Shown: positions 1 through 7,380 of the stretch, one piece after another | How the letters are laid out: each line of letters opens with the position of its first letter | Numbering within the stretch: position 1 is the stretch's first letter | Notes under the pieces: model-generated | The model's database searches: none | What the model saw: only the letters and a program-made list of their open reading frames with translations | Told to the model about the DNA's origin: nothing | Position numbers and translations under genes: made by a program | DNA from: an uncultured Acidimicrobiaceae bacterium | GTDB lineage: Bacteria; Actinomycetota; Acidimicrobiia; Spongiisociales; UBA5794 | Direction of reading: 5' to 3' | Assembly (NCBI GenBank): GCA_947259365.1 | Contig: CAMYMC010000029.1 | Coordinates: forward strand, 1-49,671 | Length of the DNA stretch: 49,671 bases

Positions 1-176
1 TCGTCATAGACCGGACCGTCCAGACTGCTTGTCTTCTTGCGGTAGACGATCCAGAGACCGTCTTGTCGCTCGGAGTTCGAGGCGAGCCATCGACGCCATC
101 CGCTACGACTCGACGGGACCAGAACCTCCTTGCCATCAGGTGACATCGGATCGTCGAAATCATCGATACGTGCCAT
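1..176 (-). CDS. YdeI/OmpD-associated family protein, N-terminal part (runs off the window)
   Basis: Partial gene entering from the left edge. It reads from an ATG at 176 for 58 codons without a stop. The peptide contains WRRWLASNSE, then DGLWIVYRKK and LDGPVYD, which resembles the start of YdeI/OmdA-family proteins (R-x-W-L then DG-[VI]-W-[LV]-x-[FY]-x-KK then YD). The family is linked to stress and bacteriocin resistance in some bacteria, but its biochemical role is not settled. A TAGGGT element 8 bases upstream with no Shine-Dalgarno suggests a leaderless message. The diagnostic ALCFGWID-type segment would lie outside the window, so the family call rests on the first third only. Confidence 0.6.
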   Translation of the reverse strand, partial: MARIDDFDDPMSPDGKEVLVPSSRSGWRRWLASNSERQDGLWIVYRKKTSSLDGPVYD

Positions 177-184
177 CTCTGTGG

Positions 185-190
185 ACCCTA
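185..190 (-). promoter_or_regulatory. Leaderless -10 element of the YdeI-like gene
   Basis: TAGGGT on the minus strand, 8 bases before the ATG at 176. No ribosome binding site lies between. Confidence 0.45.
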
Positions 191-358
191 TCCACCCGCC
201 CATATCGGCATCCATGAGGGAGTGGTGTAGGCGGTGTGCATGTGGCCGCAACCATCGGTCTCACGGCCGGATAGCGCGTGAGGGGATCGCCTCGACGGGA
301 ACCCAGAGGTGACTCCGCGACGTCAGAGGCGACGAGGATCGAACCGAAGGCCGTCAAT

Positions 359-820
359 ATGAACCGGATATCGAACGCCAGCATCATTGTGGTCGTCCTC
401 GTCCTCGCCGCGGCCGTGGTCCTTGCACTGCGGCCCGGTTCGACAGAAACCGAAGTCCTCCCAGACGTCCCGCTGCCCGATCCGCTTGACGACCCGGCCG
501 GGGCCGTCGTAGTCGGCCTGTACGAATCAGGCGGCTTCTCGCTCTTGGGGCTGCAGTTCGGGACCGTGACCCGTACGCTCAGCGTTCAATTCCATGCAGC
601 GCCGGGCTGCTTCGATCATGCAAGCTTCGGCGACCCGTGGCCGACACCCTTCGAGGAATGCTCGAGCGCCGTCACCATCGAGGGCACGATCTCCGGCGGT
701 GGCATCGCCCCCACCGGGGAGACGATCGTGAGCGTCGACGTCGAGGTCCCGGGCGATTGCTACGACACCGTCAGCCGTGGAGATCGGTGGCCACTGTCCG
801 CCGCCGTCTGCGGCTCGTAG
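359..820 (+). CDS. Small secreted or membrane-anchored protein with a duplicated Cys motif
   Basis: 153 residues from the ATG at 359, which has GAAGG 8 bases upstream; the reading frame opens further upstream but without a better site. Residues about 7-24 form one hydrophobic segment, so the rest is probably outside the membrane. The exported part holds two copies of a motif, C-[FY]-D-x-[AV]-S-x-G-D-x-W-P followed by 4-5 residues and C (bases 608-661 and 758-811), each ready to form a disulfide. No family recognised. It lies next to a toxin-antitoxin module and the tRNA-derived repeats, so it may belong to the accessory region. Function unknown. Confidence 0.6.
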   Translation: MNRISNASIIVVVLVLAAAVVLALRPGSTETEVLPDVPLPDPLDDPAGAVVVGLYESGGFSLLGLQFGTVTRTLSVQFHAAPGCFDHASFGDPWPTPFEECSSAVTIEGTISGGGIAPTGETIVSVDVEVPGDCYDTVSRGDRWPLSAAVCGS

Positions 821-1116
821 GCCCGAGCCCTCTCACCTCCCCGCAAGCCACCCGGCAAGGAATCTCCCACTGCCCTTCGGGTAGGGGGCGCCGTGCTGCT
901 CCACACCGAGGGAGAACCGCCGCCGCCGTAGGGGCGATGTCTCAAACGTCGGAAGAGTCCACAGGGACATCGACACACTGTGCCCACCGCCACACATATC
1001 ACCGAATCGGGAGCACGAACGCCCATCCCGCCGAGTGCGCGTGATCGGCACTTCGAGGATTGCGGCTCGGCTGGCGGCGAGCACTCACCGTGGCCGTCCT
1101 GGTGTCGGCCGTCCAG
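821..1116. other. Intergenic region without recognisable content
   Basis: About 300 bases between the small secreted protein and the end of the toxin gene. Short frames exist on both strands, but their composition (Arg/Pro/Ser-rich, no start signal) is that of non-coding high-GC DNA. No hairpin or promoter stood out. Confidence 0.4.
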
Positions 1117-1464
1117 TCAGGGCTCGATCCGGTTGGCGGTTGCGGAGGCCTCAGCCGACGCTACGAGGTACGCCTCGGCGAAGTCGATGCGATGGGTCTC
1201 GTACACCTCGAGTGCCCGCAGCAGCAGCGGGGCGTCGATGGTTCGGATGGCGGGGAAGGCGATGACGGAGCGGACCAGGCGAGCGACTTCGTCGACGGGT
1301 ACCTCGTAGAAGGACTCCAGCACGTAGACGGTCTCGGCGATGATCAGGTCGGGGAGGAGCAGCTCATCTGCTGCGGCGAGGAAGGCGGTGGCTCGGGCGG
1401 CGAGGTCGGGTGGATCACCGGTGAGGTGGCGGATGATGATGTTGGTGTCGACGAACGCCGTCAC
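1117..1464 (-). CDS. vapC: PIN-domain ribonuclease toxin, VapC family
   Basis: 115 residues from a GTG at 1464. One PIN domain: FVDTN with Asp6 at the N-terminus, Glu44 in IIAETVY, and Asp94 in the IDFAEAYL helix give the acidic metal-binding set of PIN nucleases. VapC toxins cut specific RNAs (often tRNA or rRNA) and so stop translation when free of antitoxin. The start codon overlaps the end of the antitoxin gene by 4 bases, so the two are translationally coupled. The length is slightly below that of many VapC proteins, but all key residues are present. The RNA target cannot be told from sequence. Confidence 0.85.
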   Translation of the reverse strand: MTAFVDTNIIIRHLTGDPPDLAARATAFLAAADELLLPDLIIAETVYVLESFYEVPVDEVARLVRSVIAFPAIRTIDAPLLLRALEVYETHRIDFAEAYLVASAEASATANRIEP

Positions 1465-1709
1465 CGCCGGACCTCGGCACGAGAGCGCCGCGTGCTGCGG
1501 CGGACCTCGTCCCAGGCAGTGCCCCGCTTCGCGCCTGGGACGTCGACGGCGCCGGCGAGGTCGAGGAGGTTGGGTGTCTTGGCGAGCGTGGCCCGGTGCT
1601 CCTCGACGCGAAAGACGATCTCGTCGCCCTCGGAGATGCCGAGCTTGTCGCGGACCGCCTTGGGGATCGTGACCTGCCCCTTGGATGTGACCTTCGCTGC
1701 GAGGTCCAT
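1461..1709 (-). CDS. vapB: AbrB/MazE-type antitoxin, VapB
   Basis: 82 residues from the ATG at 1709. A strong AAGGAGG site sits about 9 bases upstream and decides this start over the much longer open frame. Residues about 5-45 are a SpoVT/AbrB swapped-hairpin DNA-binding domain (KVTSKGQVTIPKAVRD, then GDEIVFRVE). The basic tail after about residue 60 would bind and inhibit the PIN toxin. It is first in a two-gene operon with vapC. Such antitoxins normally repress their own promoter, which would lie just upstream of 1709. Confidence 0.88.
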   Translation of the reverse strand: MDLAAKVTSKGQVTIPKAVRDKLGISEGDEIVFRVEEHRATLAKTPNLLDLAGAVDVPGAKRGTAWDEVRRSTRRSRAEVRR

Positions 1710-2064
1710 GCTGAGTCGCCTCCTTACTCGATAGGCGAAGTAAGGATACCACCGGAGCCGTCGACGGAGAAGGGGGACAGGGCACCCATGATGTGCGTCG
1801 CGAGGTGTCGGCGCCGGTCGGCCGTCAAGCCCAGGAGTCCGCGAGGAGTCCGCGGGAGGATCGAAAACGACACGCGACAACCAGAAACACCCAGTGACAA
1901 AACCCCAGGTCAGAAGAGAGATCGAGTCGAATTGCCACCTCACCGAACCCCCCTGATCCCGTCTGGGGGTCAAGAGGTCGCCGGTTCAAATCCGGCCAGC
2001 CCGACTGCCCGAAGCCCCAGAGCCGCAACGGCCGCGTCGGGTCCGACGCAGGGAGGCCGCCGCT
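1710..2064. other. Intergenic region containing a tRNA-Pro 3' fragment
   Basis: About 355 bases with no credible gene. The only recognisable element is the tRNA-derived segment at 1963-2005 (separate entry). The antisense frame through it encodes the WPDLNRRPL peptide, a common artefact of translating tRNA genes backwards. Confidence 0.5.
1963..2005 (+). repeat. 3' half of a tRNA-Pro(GGG) gene, left copy of a 40-bp direct repeat (att-like)
   Basis: Reading 5' to 3': a seven-base anticodon loop CTGGGGG (U33, anticodon GGG), the 3' strand of the anticodon stem TCAAG, variable loop, T stem GCCGG, T loop TTCAAAT, CCGGC, acceptor strand CAGCCCG and discriminator A. The 5' half (acceptor, D arm, anticodon 5' strand) is absent. 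Bases 1966-2005 are identical to 3503-3542. tRNA 3' halves are standard attachment sites of integrating elements. Confidence 0.75.
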
Positions 2065-2418
2065 ATGTCGAACGCCAAGCGAGGGGTGGTGGTGGTGACG
2101 CTCGTCAGCGTCGGTGTGTTCGCGGCGAGTATCGCCTTATTCGGCTCCATTTGGACTCAAGGCACGCCGAGCTCACCCACGGTGCCGCTGGACCATATCG
2201 CCGAATGGGTCGCTGAGTATGGAGGGGTTGAGCACCAATACAAGCGGATACTCAACATGACGAATTGCCACCAGCTCCAAGCGGAGCTTGACACTTTCGC
2301 CGAGGCCCACGACGGAGAGCTCCCCGGCACCGCGCTCCACAAGGCCACCCTCGGCTACATGATGGCCGCCCCCGTCCGTGTCGGGGCTCTTCGAGCCACC
2401 GCCGAATGTGAACGCTGA
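2065..2418 (+). CDS. Small protein with an N-terminal membrane anchor, unknown function
   Basis: 117 residues. The ATG at 2065 follows a purine-rich GGGAGG site. Residues about 8-28 are a single hydrophobic segment (signal anchor). The remainder is soluble and contains two Cys (TNCHQL and the C-terminal TAECER). I do not recognise a family. It begins 60 bases after the left tRNA-Pro fragment and lies inside the cassette bounded by the two fragments. The usage of A- or T-ending codons looks a little higher than in the core genes to the right, compatible with acquired DNA, but I have not counted it. Confidence 0.55.
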   Translation: MSNAKRGVVVVTLVSVGVFAASIALFGSIWTQGTPSSPTVPLDHIAEWVAEYGGVEHQYKRILNMTNCHQLQAELDTFAEAHDGELPGTALHKATLGYMMAAPVRVGALRATAECER

Positions 2419-2464
2419 CTACGGGAACTGCCATTGGGCGAATGGAGAAGCGTGGGAGGAGGAC

Positions 2465-2495
2465 GGCGCTAGGGTCGACTTCGACCTCTAGCGCC
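2465..2495. terminator. Hairpin between convergent genes, likely bidirectional terminator
   Basis: GGCGCTAG-GGTCGA, two-base loop, TCGACC-t-CTAGCGCC: a 14-bp stem with one bulged base, lying between the ends of the genes at 2418 and 2674. There is no oligo-T run on either side, as often in high-GC actinobacteria. Confidence 0.5.
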
Positions 2496-2673
2496 AAGCC
2501 TGACGCCCGACTCACCCAGTCGTGTCCGAACACTCACCTTCGGCTGCGCAGCCACGACACGAAGACGCCGAACCAAGCGGCCGCGATGACGGTGGCGAAG
2601 CGGAAGCCAGTCGGTCGATCCGGGGCGTTGGCTGTTTCCTTCCTCGTCACATAAGGATGCTCGCTGGAGACCG

Positions 2674-3297
2674 CTACCTCACGTCGGCAGCGGTTGCCGG
2701 TCGCAATACCTCGATGAACTCGACGATGCTCGCCGCGAGGACCCAGAGGACGAACACGAAGATGCCCACCCACGGAGCAAGGGCTCCGAGCGCGACCACT
2801 ACCCCAAAGACACCAAGCCAGACCGGGAGTGTCCGGTAGGTGAAGCTCACTACAGCAGCAGCTATGCCAACCGCCAACAGGCCGGGGCTGAAGATGTAGA
2901 CGCCTTCCCAAATGAAGTCGAGGGCACCTTGAGCAACCTCAGCATGCCCGTGCTCTCCGGCAACTCCTCCGGCCAGTTCGACGCCGGTGAGGACGACCCA
3001 CGCGCTGGCAAGAATGACCCCGCCTGCCAAGAAGCCGTCGCTCGCCCAGCCGGCTCCACCGTCCCGGAACTTGGTCCGTAGATGCCCGACGAAGACAAGA
3101 AGAAAGCCGATGCCGAGCATCGTCAACAAACCCGCGATCTGTATGTCGTCGGCCTTCTCGCGGAACTCAGCGAGCACCTTGGCCGCCGGGTCGGACGGTT
3201 CTGAGTCAAACTCTCCAGACACGGCAATGGCTATGAATACGGCGGCAACAAACAGGATGCCACCAAGTGGTCCGAACCAATTGCCTGCTTTGCCCAT
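2674..3297 (-). CDS. Multi-pass membrane protein, unknown function
   Basis: 207 residues from the ATG at 3297, chosen because GAAGGGAAGGG lies directly upstream; the frame extends ten codons further to 3327 with no such site. About five or six hydrophobic segments: roughly residues 8-29, 52-75, 88-112, 132-155 and a long pair near 160-195. The topology resembles small DUF4386-like integral membrane proteins, but I cannot assign a family. It is convergent with the gene at 2065 and is the second member of the tRNA-fragment-bounded cassette. Confidence 0.6.
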   Translation of the reverse strand: MGKAGNWFGPLGGILFVAAVFIAIAVSGEFDSEPSDPAAKVLAEFREKADDIQIAGLLTMLGIGFLLVFVGHLRTKFRDGGAGWASDGFLAGGVILASAWVVLTGVELAGGVAGEHGHAEVAQGALDFIWEGVYIFSPGLLAVGIAAAVVSFTYRTLPVWLGVFGVVVALGALAPWVGIFVFVLWVLAASIVEFIEVLRPATAADVR

Positions 3298-3502
3298 GAC
3301 CCTTCCCTTCAGAGTTGTCATTGGCACAGACGAACGACTGGACTGCTCGGGTGACAGAATCCGGCCTCACTTTTCTGGTGAGGTGATTGCGCAGCCCCGC
3401 CAGTGGCTAGGCGAGGCGGGATGGCCAGGCCTCGGATCAACGAGTCGGCTGACACGGGTTTCTGCGCGGAAGTGAACCGCAGTGAAGAGGCGGGCGGCAT
3501 CT

Positions 3503-3542
3503 GGGGTCAAGAGGTCGCCGGTTCAAATCCGGCCAGCCCGAC
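3503..3542 (+). repeat. 3' half of a tRNA-Pro gene, right copy of the 40-bp direct repeat
   Basis: Identical over 40 bases to 1966-2005, starting 1537 bases further on. The anticodon loop is one G shorter than in the left copy, so this copy is not an intact tRNA either. The bases that follow read CCACC, so a CCA end may be encoded here. Sequences outside the repeat differ between the copies. Confidence 0.75.
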
Positions 3543-3622
3543 CACCGGGACGCCTGGAGCCGCCAGGTTCTTGGGCTTCTCGTGGCCATGCGTGGAGGTC
3601 GCCTGCCCTCCCTGCGCCTCGC

Positions 3623-3628
3623 TACGGT
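3623..3628 (+). promoter_or_regulatory. Leaderless -10 element
   Basis: TACGGT, 7 bases before the ATG at 3636, no Shine-Dalgarno between. Confidence 0.5.
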
Positions 3629-3635
3629 CTGCGCC

Positions 3636-4214
3636 ATGAACGGTGAGCACGCATCTCCTCTGTCTTCGGAAGAGCGCGAAGCCGTGCTGTCGCGGGCCGT
3701 TTCCTGGTGGCTGGGCAAGGGGGGACGGCGCCGATTGGTGACACGAACGCCGTTCCGCGCGGTCGTGGCGAGGGGTCGAACGAGGTATGTCCTCGTCGTC
3801 GATGAGATCGGCGATGTCTCCGAGGAGGACCTCACGCCCGCGCCGGGAGTCGAGGGACGAGGCCCGGTGTGGCGGTCCCGCCATTTCCGGATTCACGGAG
3901 ACGGGACACTCGTCCGCACCCGTCCGTTCCGAACCAACACCGTCGTCGCCTCGCTGAGAGACGCCAGGGCGGTGAGTCTGCGACATGAGGAGGGGGAGAG
4001 GGCTTTCACGCGGACGCTCGGGGGTGGCGCCGTTCGCCGAGAGTTCTCGCTGCACCTCGACATCTGGCTGGAACCCGCGGACCCGATGACGCTGAGGATG
4101 TGGACAGGCTCATCGCAGAAGCGCCGCGACCGCCGGGCCCGCCATCTCGCTCGGGTTCTCACCGCGGTCGTGGCTCCGGATACGCTCGCCGGGGGTGACC
4201 GCCCGGAGTCGTGA
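3636..4214 (+). CDS. Uncharacterised soluble protein
   Basis: 192 residues. The ATG at 3636 is chosen over the frame opening at 3582 because TACGGT sits 7 bases upstream, the spacing seen at many other starts here. The protein is Arg-rich and soluble, with no signal peptide or membrane segment. An acidic patch near residues 55-70 (VVDEIGDVSEEDL) precedes a likely beta-rich middle (SRHFRIHGDGTLVRTRPF). The C-terminal third is helical and basic. No family recognised. It is the first gene to the right of the tRNA fragment, in tandem with the gene at 4296. Confidence 0.5.
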   Translation: MNGEHASPLSSEEREAVLSRAVSWWLGKGGRRRLVTRTPFRAVVARGRTRYVLVVDEIGDVSEEDLTPAPGVEGRGPVWRSRHFRIHGDGTLVRTRPFRTNTVVASLRDARAVSLRHEEGERAFTRTLGGGAVRREFSLHLDIWLEPADPMTLRMWTGSSQKRRDRRARHLARVLTAVVAPDTLAGGDRPES

Positions 4215-4283
4215 CGCAAGCCATCGCTGAGCCCGGCCGCCGTGACCGGGCTTCCGGTCCACCTCGGTGATCGATCCGGCTTC

Positions 4284-4289
4284 TACCCT
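4284..4289 (+). promoter_or_regulatory. Leaderless -10 element
   Basis: TACCCT, 6 bases before the ATG at 4296. Confidence 0.5.
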
Positions 4290-4295
4290 CGGCCC

Positions 4296-4976
4296 ATGAC
4301 GTCCCCAGGCGTCGGCAGGCTCAACGAAACCGCCCTGCACGCCGCGCTGAAGGAGTGGTACGCGGAGCCAGGCGACCGTCTCGAGGCCGCCGTGGCCGGG
4401 TTCGTCGTCGACATCGTCCGCGGCAACAGGTTGATCGAGATCCAAACCCGCGGTTTCGCCGCCATGCGGCGCAAGCTCGACCGCCTGCTCGACGGCCACG
4501 AGGTCCGCATCGTGCACCCGATCCCCGCGACGAAATGGATCGTGAAGCGTCCCCATGCCGGCTCACCGGCATCACGTCGCCGGTCGCCCAAGCGCGGCTC
4601 AGTCCTCGACCTGTTCGCCGAACTCGTGAGCTTCCCGTGGCTCATCGACCATCCCAACTTCACCATCGAAGTGCTCATGACCGAAGAGGAGGAAGTCAGG
4701 CGATTCGACGGCAAGAGCTGGAGACGAAAGGGGTGGAGCGTCGTCGATCGGAGGCTGGTCGACGTCACCGGTGGACTCGTCGTGGAGGGGCCGCCGGACC
4801 TGCTGGCGTTGCTCCCCGAGGGACTCTCACAGCCCTTCACGACCGCTGATCTGGCGACGGCGATCGCCCGGCCGCGCCGGCTCGCCCAGCAGATGGCCTA
4901 CTGCCTGCGCGAGTGCGGAGTGGCGGAGATCGCCGCAAAGCGGGGGAACGCCCTCGTGTACCGATTGGCGGGTTGA
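4296..4976 (+). CDS. Uncharacterised protein with a nuclease-like N-terminal region
   Basis: 226 residues from the ATG at 4296; TACCCT 6 bases upstream favours it over the frame opening at 4242. The N-terminal 90 residues (LNETALHAALKEWY, then VAGFVVDIVRG, then LIEIQTRGF and a KLDRLL helix) have the D-x(n)-E-x-Q spacing of restriction-endonuclease-like folds. The C-terminal half resembles a helix-turn-helix (TTADLATAIARPRRLAQQMAYCLRECG). This combination occurs in uncharacterised actinobacterial and chloroflexal proteins, but I cannot name the family with certainty. Nuclease activity is inference only. Confidence 0.65.
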   Translation: MTSPGVGRLNETALHAALKEWYAEPGDRLEAAVAGFVVDIVRGNRLIEIQTRGFAAMRRKLDRLLDGHEVRIVHPIPATKWIVKRPHAGSPASRRRSPKRGSVLDLFAELVSFPWLIDHPNFTIEVLMTEEEEVRRFDGKSWRRKGWSVVDRRLVDVTGGLVVEGPPDLLALLPEGLSQPFTTADLATAIARPRRLAQQMAYCLRECGVAEIAAKRGNALVYRLAG

Positions 4977-5023
4977 CGCCCCGGACCCTCGTCGAGTGGC
5001 TCGGGCGTCGTCTCCCGGCTGCC

Positions 5024-5029
5024 TAGGCT
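5024..5029 (+). promoter_or_regulatory. Leaderless -10 element of the hydroxyacid dehydrogenase gene
   Basis: TAGGCT, 8 bases before the GTG at 5038. Confidence 0.45.
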
Positions 5030-5037
5030 CGACGGCG

Positions 5038-6021
5038 GTGATCCGGCTCCACATCAAGAACAATCGGGACGGCCAGGACGTGTTTCGCATGACCCCGGAG
5101 CGGTACCGGGACGCGGCGGAGCGGCACCCCGAGATCGCTGCCCAGGTCGAGGCCACGATCGACTTCGACCTCGACAACTTCGACAAGTCGATGGCGACCG
5201 CCGACGCCCTGGTCACCTGGGACCTGCCGACGGCCGGCCTGACGGAACGGGCCCCTCGACTCCGCTGGATCCACATCATCGGGGCCGGCATCGAACACCT
5301 CCTGCCGCTCGATTGGCTGCCGGCCGGCGTCGTCCTCACCAACAACCGCGGCGTGCATGCCGAAAAGGCCGGCCAGTATGGGCTGATGGCGCTGCTGCTG
5401 CTCAACAACGCCCTCCCCAGGCTCGTCGGCGAGCAGCGACGGCGCCGCTACGTCGAGTGCTTCACGTCGGCGATCACCGGAAAGGTGCTGCTCGTCGTCG
5501 GCGCCGGGGCGATGGGAAGCGCCGTCGCCAGGCAGGCGAGAGGCATCGGCATGCGAACGGTCGGGGTCCGGCGGACGCCGCGCCGCACCCCCGGCTTCGA
5601 CGAGGTCCACCCCGTCGAGGCCCTCGAACGGTTGCTGCCGACTGCCGACTTCGTGGTGGTGACGGCACCGGCGACACCGGATACCACGCCGCTCATCGAT
5701 GCCCGCCGCCTCGCTCTCCTCCGCCCCGAAGCCGGACTCGTCAACATGAGCCGCGCCGCGGTCGTCGACTACGACGCGCTCGCCGACGCCCTCCGGCGCG
5801 GGGCGCTGGCGGGCGCCGTCCTCGACGTGTTCGACCCCGAGCCGCTGCCCGAGACGTCGCCGCTGTGGGACGTGCCCAACCTCATCATCACGCCGCACAT
5901 GTCGTCCGACGACGCGCTCACCTATGCGCCGCGGACGCTCGACCTCGTCTTCGCGAACCTTGGCCGCCTCATCGCCGGCAAGCCGCTGCGGAATCGTGTG
6001 GATCCAGGGCGCGGGTACTGA
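5038..6021 (+). CDS. D-2-hydroxyacid dehydrogenase family oxidoreductase (NAD-dependent)
   Basis: 327 residues from a GTG at 5038. The frame is open for 89 codons upstream, but that part overlaps the previous gene and is not protein-like. The family reduces 2-keto acids to D-2-hydroxy acids or the reverse. Visible features are the Rossmann loop GAGAMG near residue 157, the catalytic Arg in NMSRAAVVD, the Glu in DVFDPEPLPE and the His in ITPHMSS, all in the usual order. An N-terminal substrate domain precedes the nucleotide domain. The substrate is not predictable. It stands alone with its own leaderless-type promoter. Confidence 0.85.
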   Translation: MIRLHIKNNRDGQDVFRMTPERYRDAAERHPEIAAQVEATIDFDLDNFDKSMATADALVTWDLPTAGLTERAPRLRWIHIIGAGIEHLLPLDWLPAGVVLTNNRGVHAEKAGQYGLMALLLLNNALPRLVGEQRRRRYVECFTSAITGKVLLVVGAGAMGSAVARQARGIGMRTVGVRRTPRRTPGFDEVHPVEALERLLPTADFVVVTAPATPDTTPLIDARRLALLRPEAGLVNMSRAAVVDYDALADALRRGALAGAVLDVFDPEPLPETSPLWDVPNLIITPHMSSDDALTYAPRTLDLVFANLGRLIAGKPLRNRVDPGRGY

Positions 6022-6173
6022 CGGCACGGACCGCGACGGCGTCCGTCTTCTCGGCCTCGGTCCGACGGTATCTACGTCGACGCACGGTCGGGAAACCCGA
6101 GGGACAGTGGATGACGCCGGACGCGACAGGTCATCCGAGCGGACCGGTCCTCGGTAGATCTGCGCGGGCTCGA

Positions 6174-6179
6174 TATCAT
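6174..6179 (+). promoter_or_regulatory. Probable -10 element for the LysM/M23 gene
   Basis: TATCAT, about 31 bases before the GTG at 6211. Unlike the leaderless genes this leaves a short leader with an AGGGAG ribosome binding site at about 6197-6202. Confidence 0.4.
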
Positions 6180-6210
6180 CCCGCCTCAGCCTGGGTCAGG
6201 GAGCTTGTCC

Positions 6211-7155
6211 GTGAAGTGGTGGACCTCCGTCGCCGTGCGTGTTGCGACGCTCGGCGTCGTCATGGCGACGGGCGCCGGCTCGTACGTCGTCGAGAGCGGG
6301 GACACGCTCAGTGGCATCGCCGCCGAGCTTGGTGTCGAGGTCGCCGATCTCGTCCGTCTGAACGCGTTGGAGAACCCCAACCTCATCGTCCCCGGCCAAG
6401 TTCTGCTGACCGGGAGCCATGACACCGCGCCGGCTCTCCCGGCAGCACCCGTCGTAGCGGGCACGCACGTGGTACAGCCCGGCGAGTCCCTCGCCAAGAT
6501 CGCTGCGGACCACGGCGTCGACGCCGACGAGCTGGCCAGAGCCAACGGCATCGTCGGAGGCCGCCTCATCGCCGGCGTGCGACTTCAGCTGACGGAGCCG
6601 GACGTGAAGTTCGTTCCGGTCGCCGCTGCGGTGCATCGGGTCCGATCCGGCGAGTCGCTGAGGGTCATCGCTGGGTCCCACGGCACGACGCTGGCGCGAT
6701 TGCTCGAGTACAACCACGTCCACGACCCCGATCGCATCGATCCCGGGACCGTGGTCGTCATTCGGCCGGGCTGGACGTGCCCGGTGCCGGGCGCGACGTT
6801 CACGAACGATTGGGGTCTCGTCAAGCCGAGCGGAAAGACCCACGAAGGCGTCGACATGTTCGCCCCCCGGGGCACCGAGATCGTTGCACCGGTCTCCGGT
6901 CACGTTCATCACGCCGTCGGCGACATCGGCGGTCTCCAATTCACGCTCGTCGGTGACGACGGTTTCAGGTACTTCGGGTCCCACATGGACACGTTCGGGG
7001 CATCCGGCAACGTCCGGGCCGGGGACACACTCGGCACGACCGGAACCAGCGGGAACGCGGGCGGCACCGGCGCCCACCTGCACTTCGAGGTCCATTCCCA
7101 GCGCTCCGACTCGCCGCTGAATCCCTATCCGACGCTGCTCGCCGCCTGCGGTTGA
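6211..7155 (+). CDS. Secreted LysM-domain M23-family peptidoglycan hydrolase
   Basis: 314 residues. I place the start at the GTG at 6211, 8 bases after AGGGAG; a TTG at 6205 is possible but too close to that site. Residues 1-22 are a signal peptide or anchor. Three LysM modules follow at about 21-66, 82-128 and 140-185 (YVVESGDTLSGIAAE, HVVQPGESLAKIA, HRVRSGESLRVIA), which bind N-acetylglucosamine in the wall. An M23 (LytM) domain at about 205-305 has HEGVD and HLHFE zinc ligands. It probably cuts peptide cross-links or presents such activity at division. The first LysM starts almost at the end of the signal segment. Confidence 0.9.
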   Translation: MKWWTSVAVRVATLGVVMATGAGSYVVESGDTLSGIAAELGVEVADLVRLNALENPNLIVPGQVLLTGSHDTAPALPAAPVVAGTHVVQPGESLAKIAADHGVDADELARANGIVGGRLIAGVRLQLTEPDVKFVPVAAAVHRVRSGESLRVIAGSHGTTLARLLEYNHVHDPDRIDPGTVVVIRPGWTCPVPGATFTNDWGLVKPSGKTHEGVDMFAPRGTEIVAPVSGHVHHAVGDIGGLQFTLVGDDGFRYFGSHMDTFGASGNVRAGDTLGTTGTSGNAGGTGAHLHFEVHSQRSDSPLNPYPTLLAACG

Positions 7156-7380
7156 TCACGGCGGGACGCCGGCGCACCGAGCGCAAGACAGTTGGCTGTG
7201 CTCGCGAGCTCAGCGACGCCGGCGACATCATCCCGCCCGTCCGGGCGACGTGCCCGCGGGGCGCGACCGGCACGGTCATCTGCCAGGTCGGAGCCGGCCA
7301 CGCCACGAGGAACGTCGTCGCCGCGCCGTGCAGCGGCAACCCGGCACCGCTCGCACCGTGCGCCGCTCGCGCCGGCCCGC

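Noticed and set aside
1963..2005. Complete tRNA gene
   Set aside because: The acceptor 5' strand, D arm and anticodon 5' strand are missing upstream, so it is a fragment, not a functional tRNA.
1825..2028. Peptide with WPDLNRRPL on the minus strand (and its twin at 3437-3835)
   Set aside because: It is the antisense translation of the tRNA-Pro 3' half, a well-known annotation artefact.
5023..6027. 334-codon minus-strand frame
   Set aside because: Antisense to the D-2-hydroxyacid dehydrogenase, which has all catalytic motifs.
7156..7380. Small ORF on the plus strand after the LysM/M23 gene
   Set aside because: Cys/Arg/Pro-rich composition, no ribosome binding site and no family; treated as intergenic.
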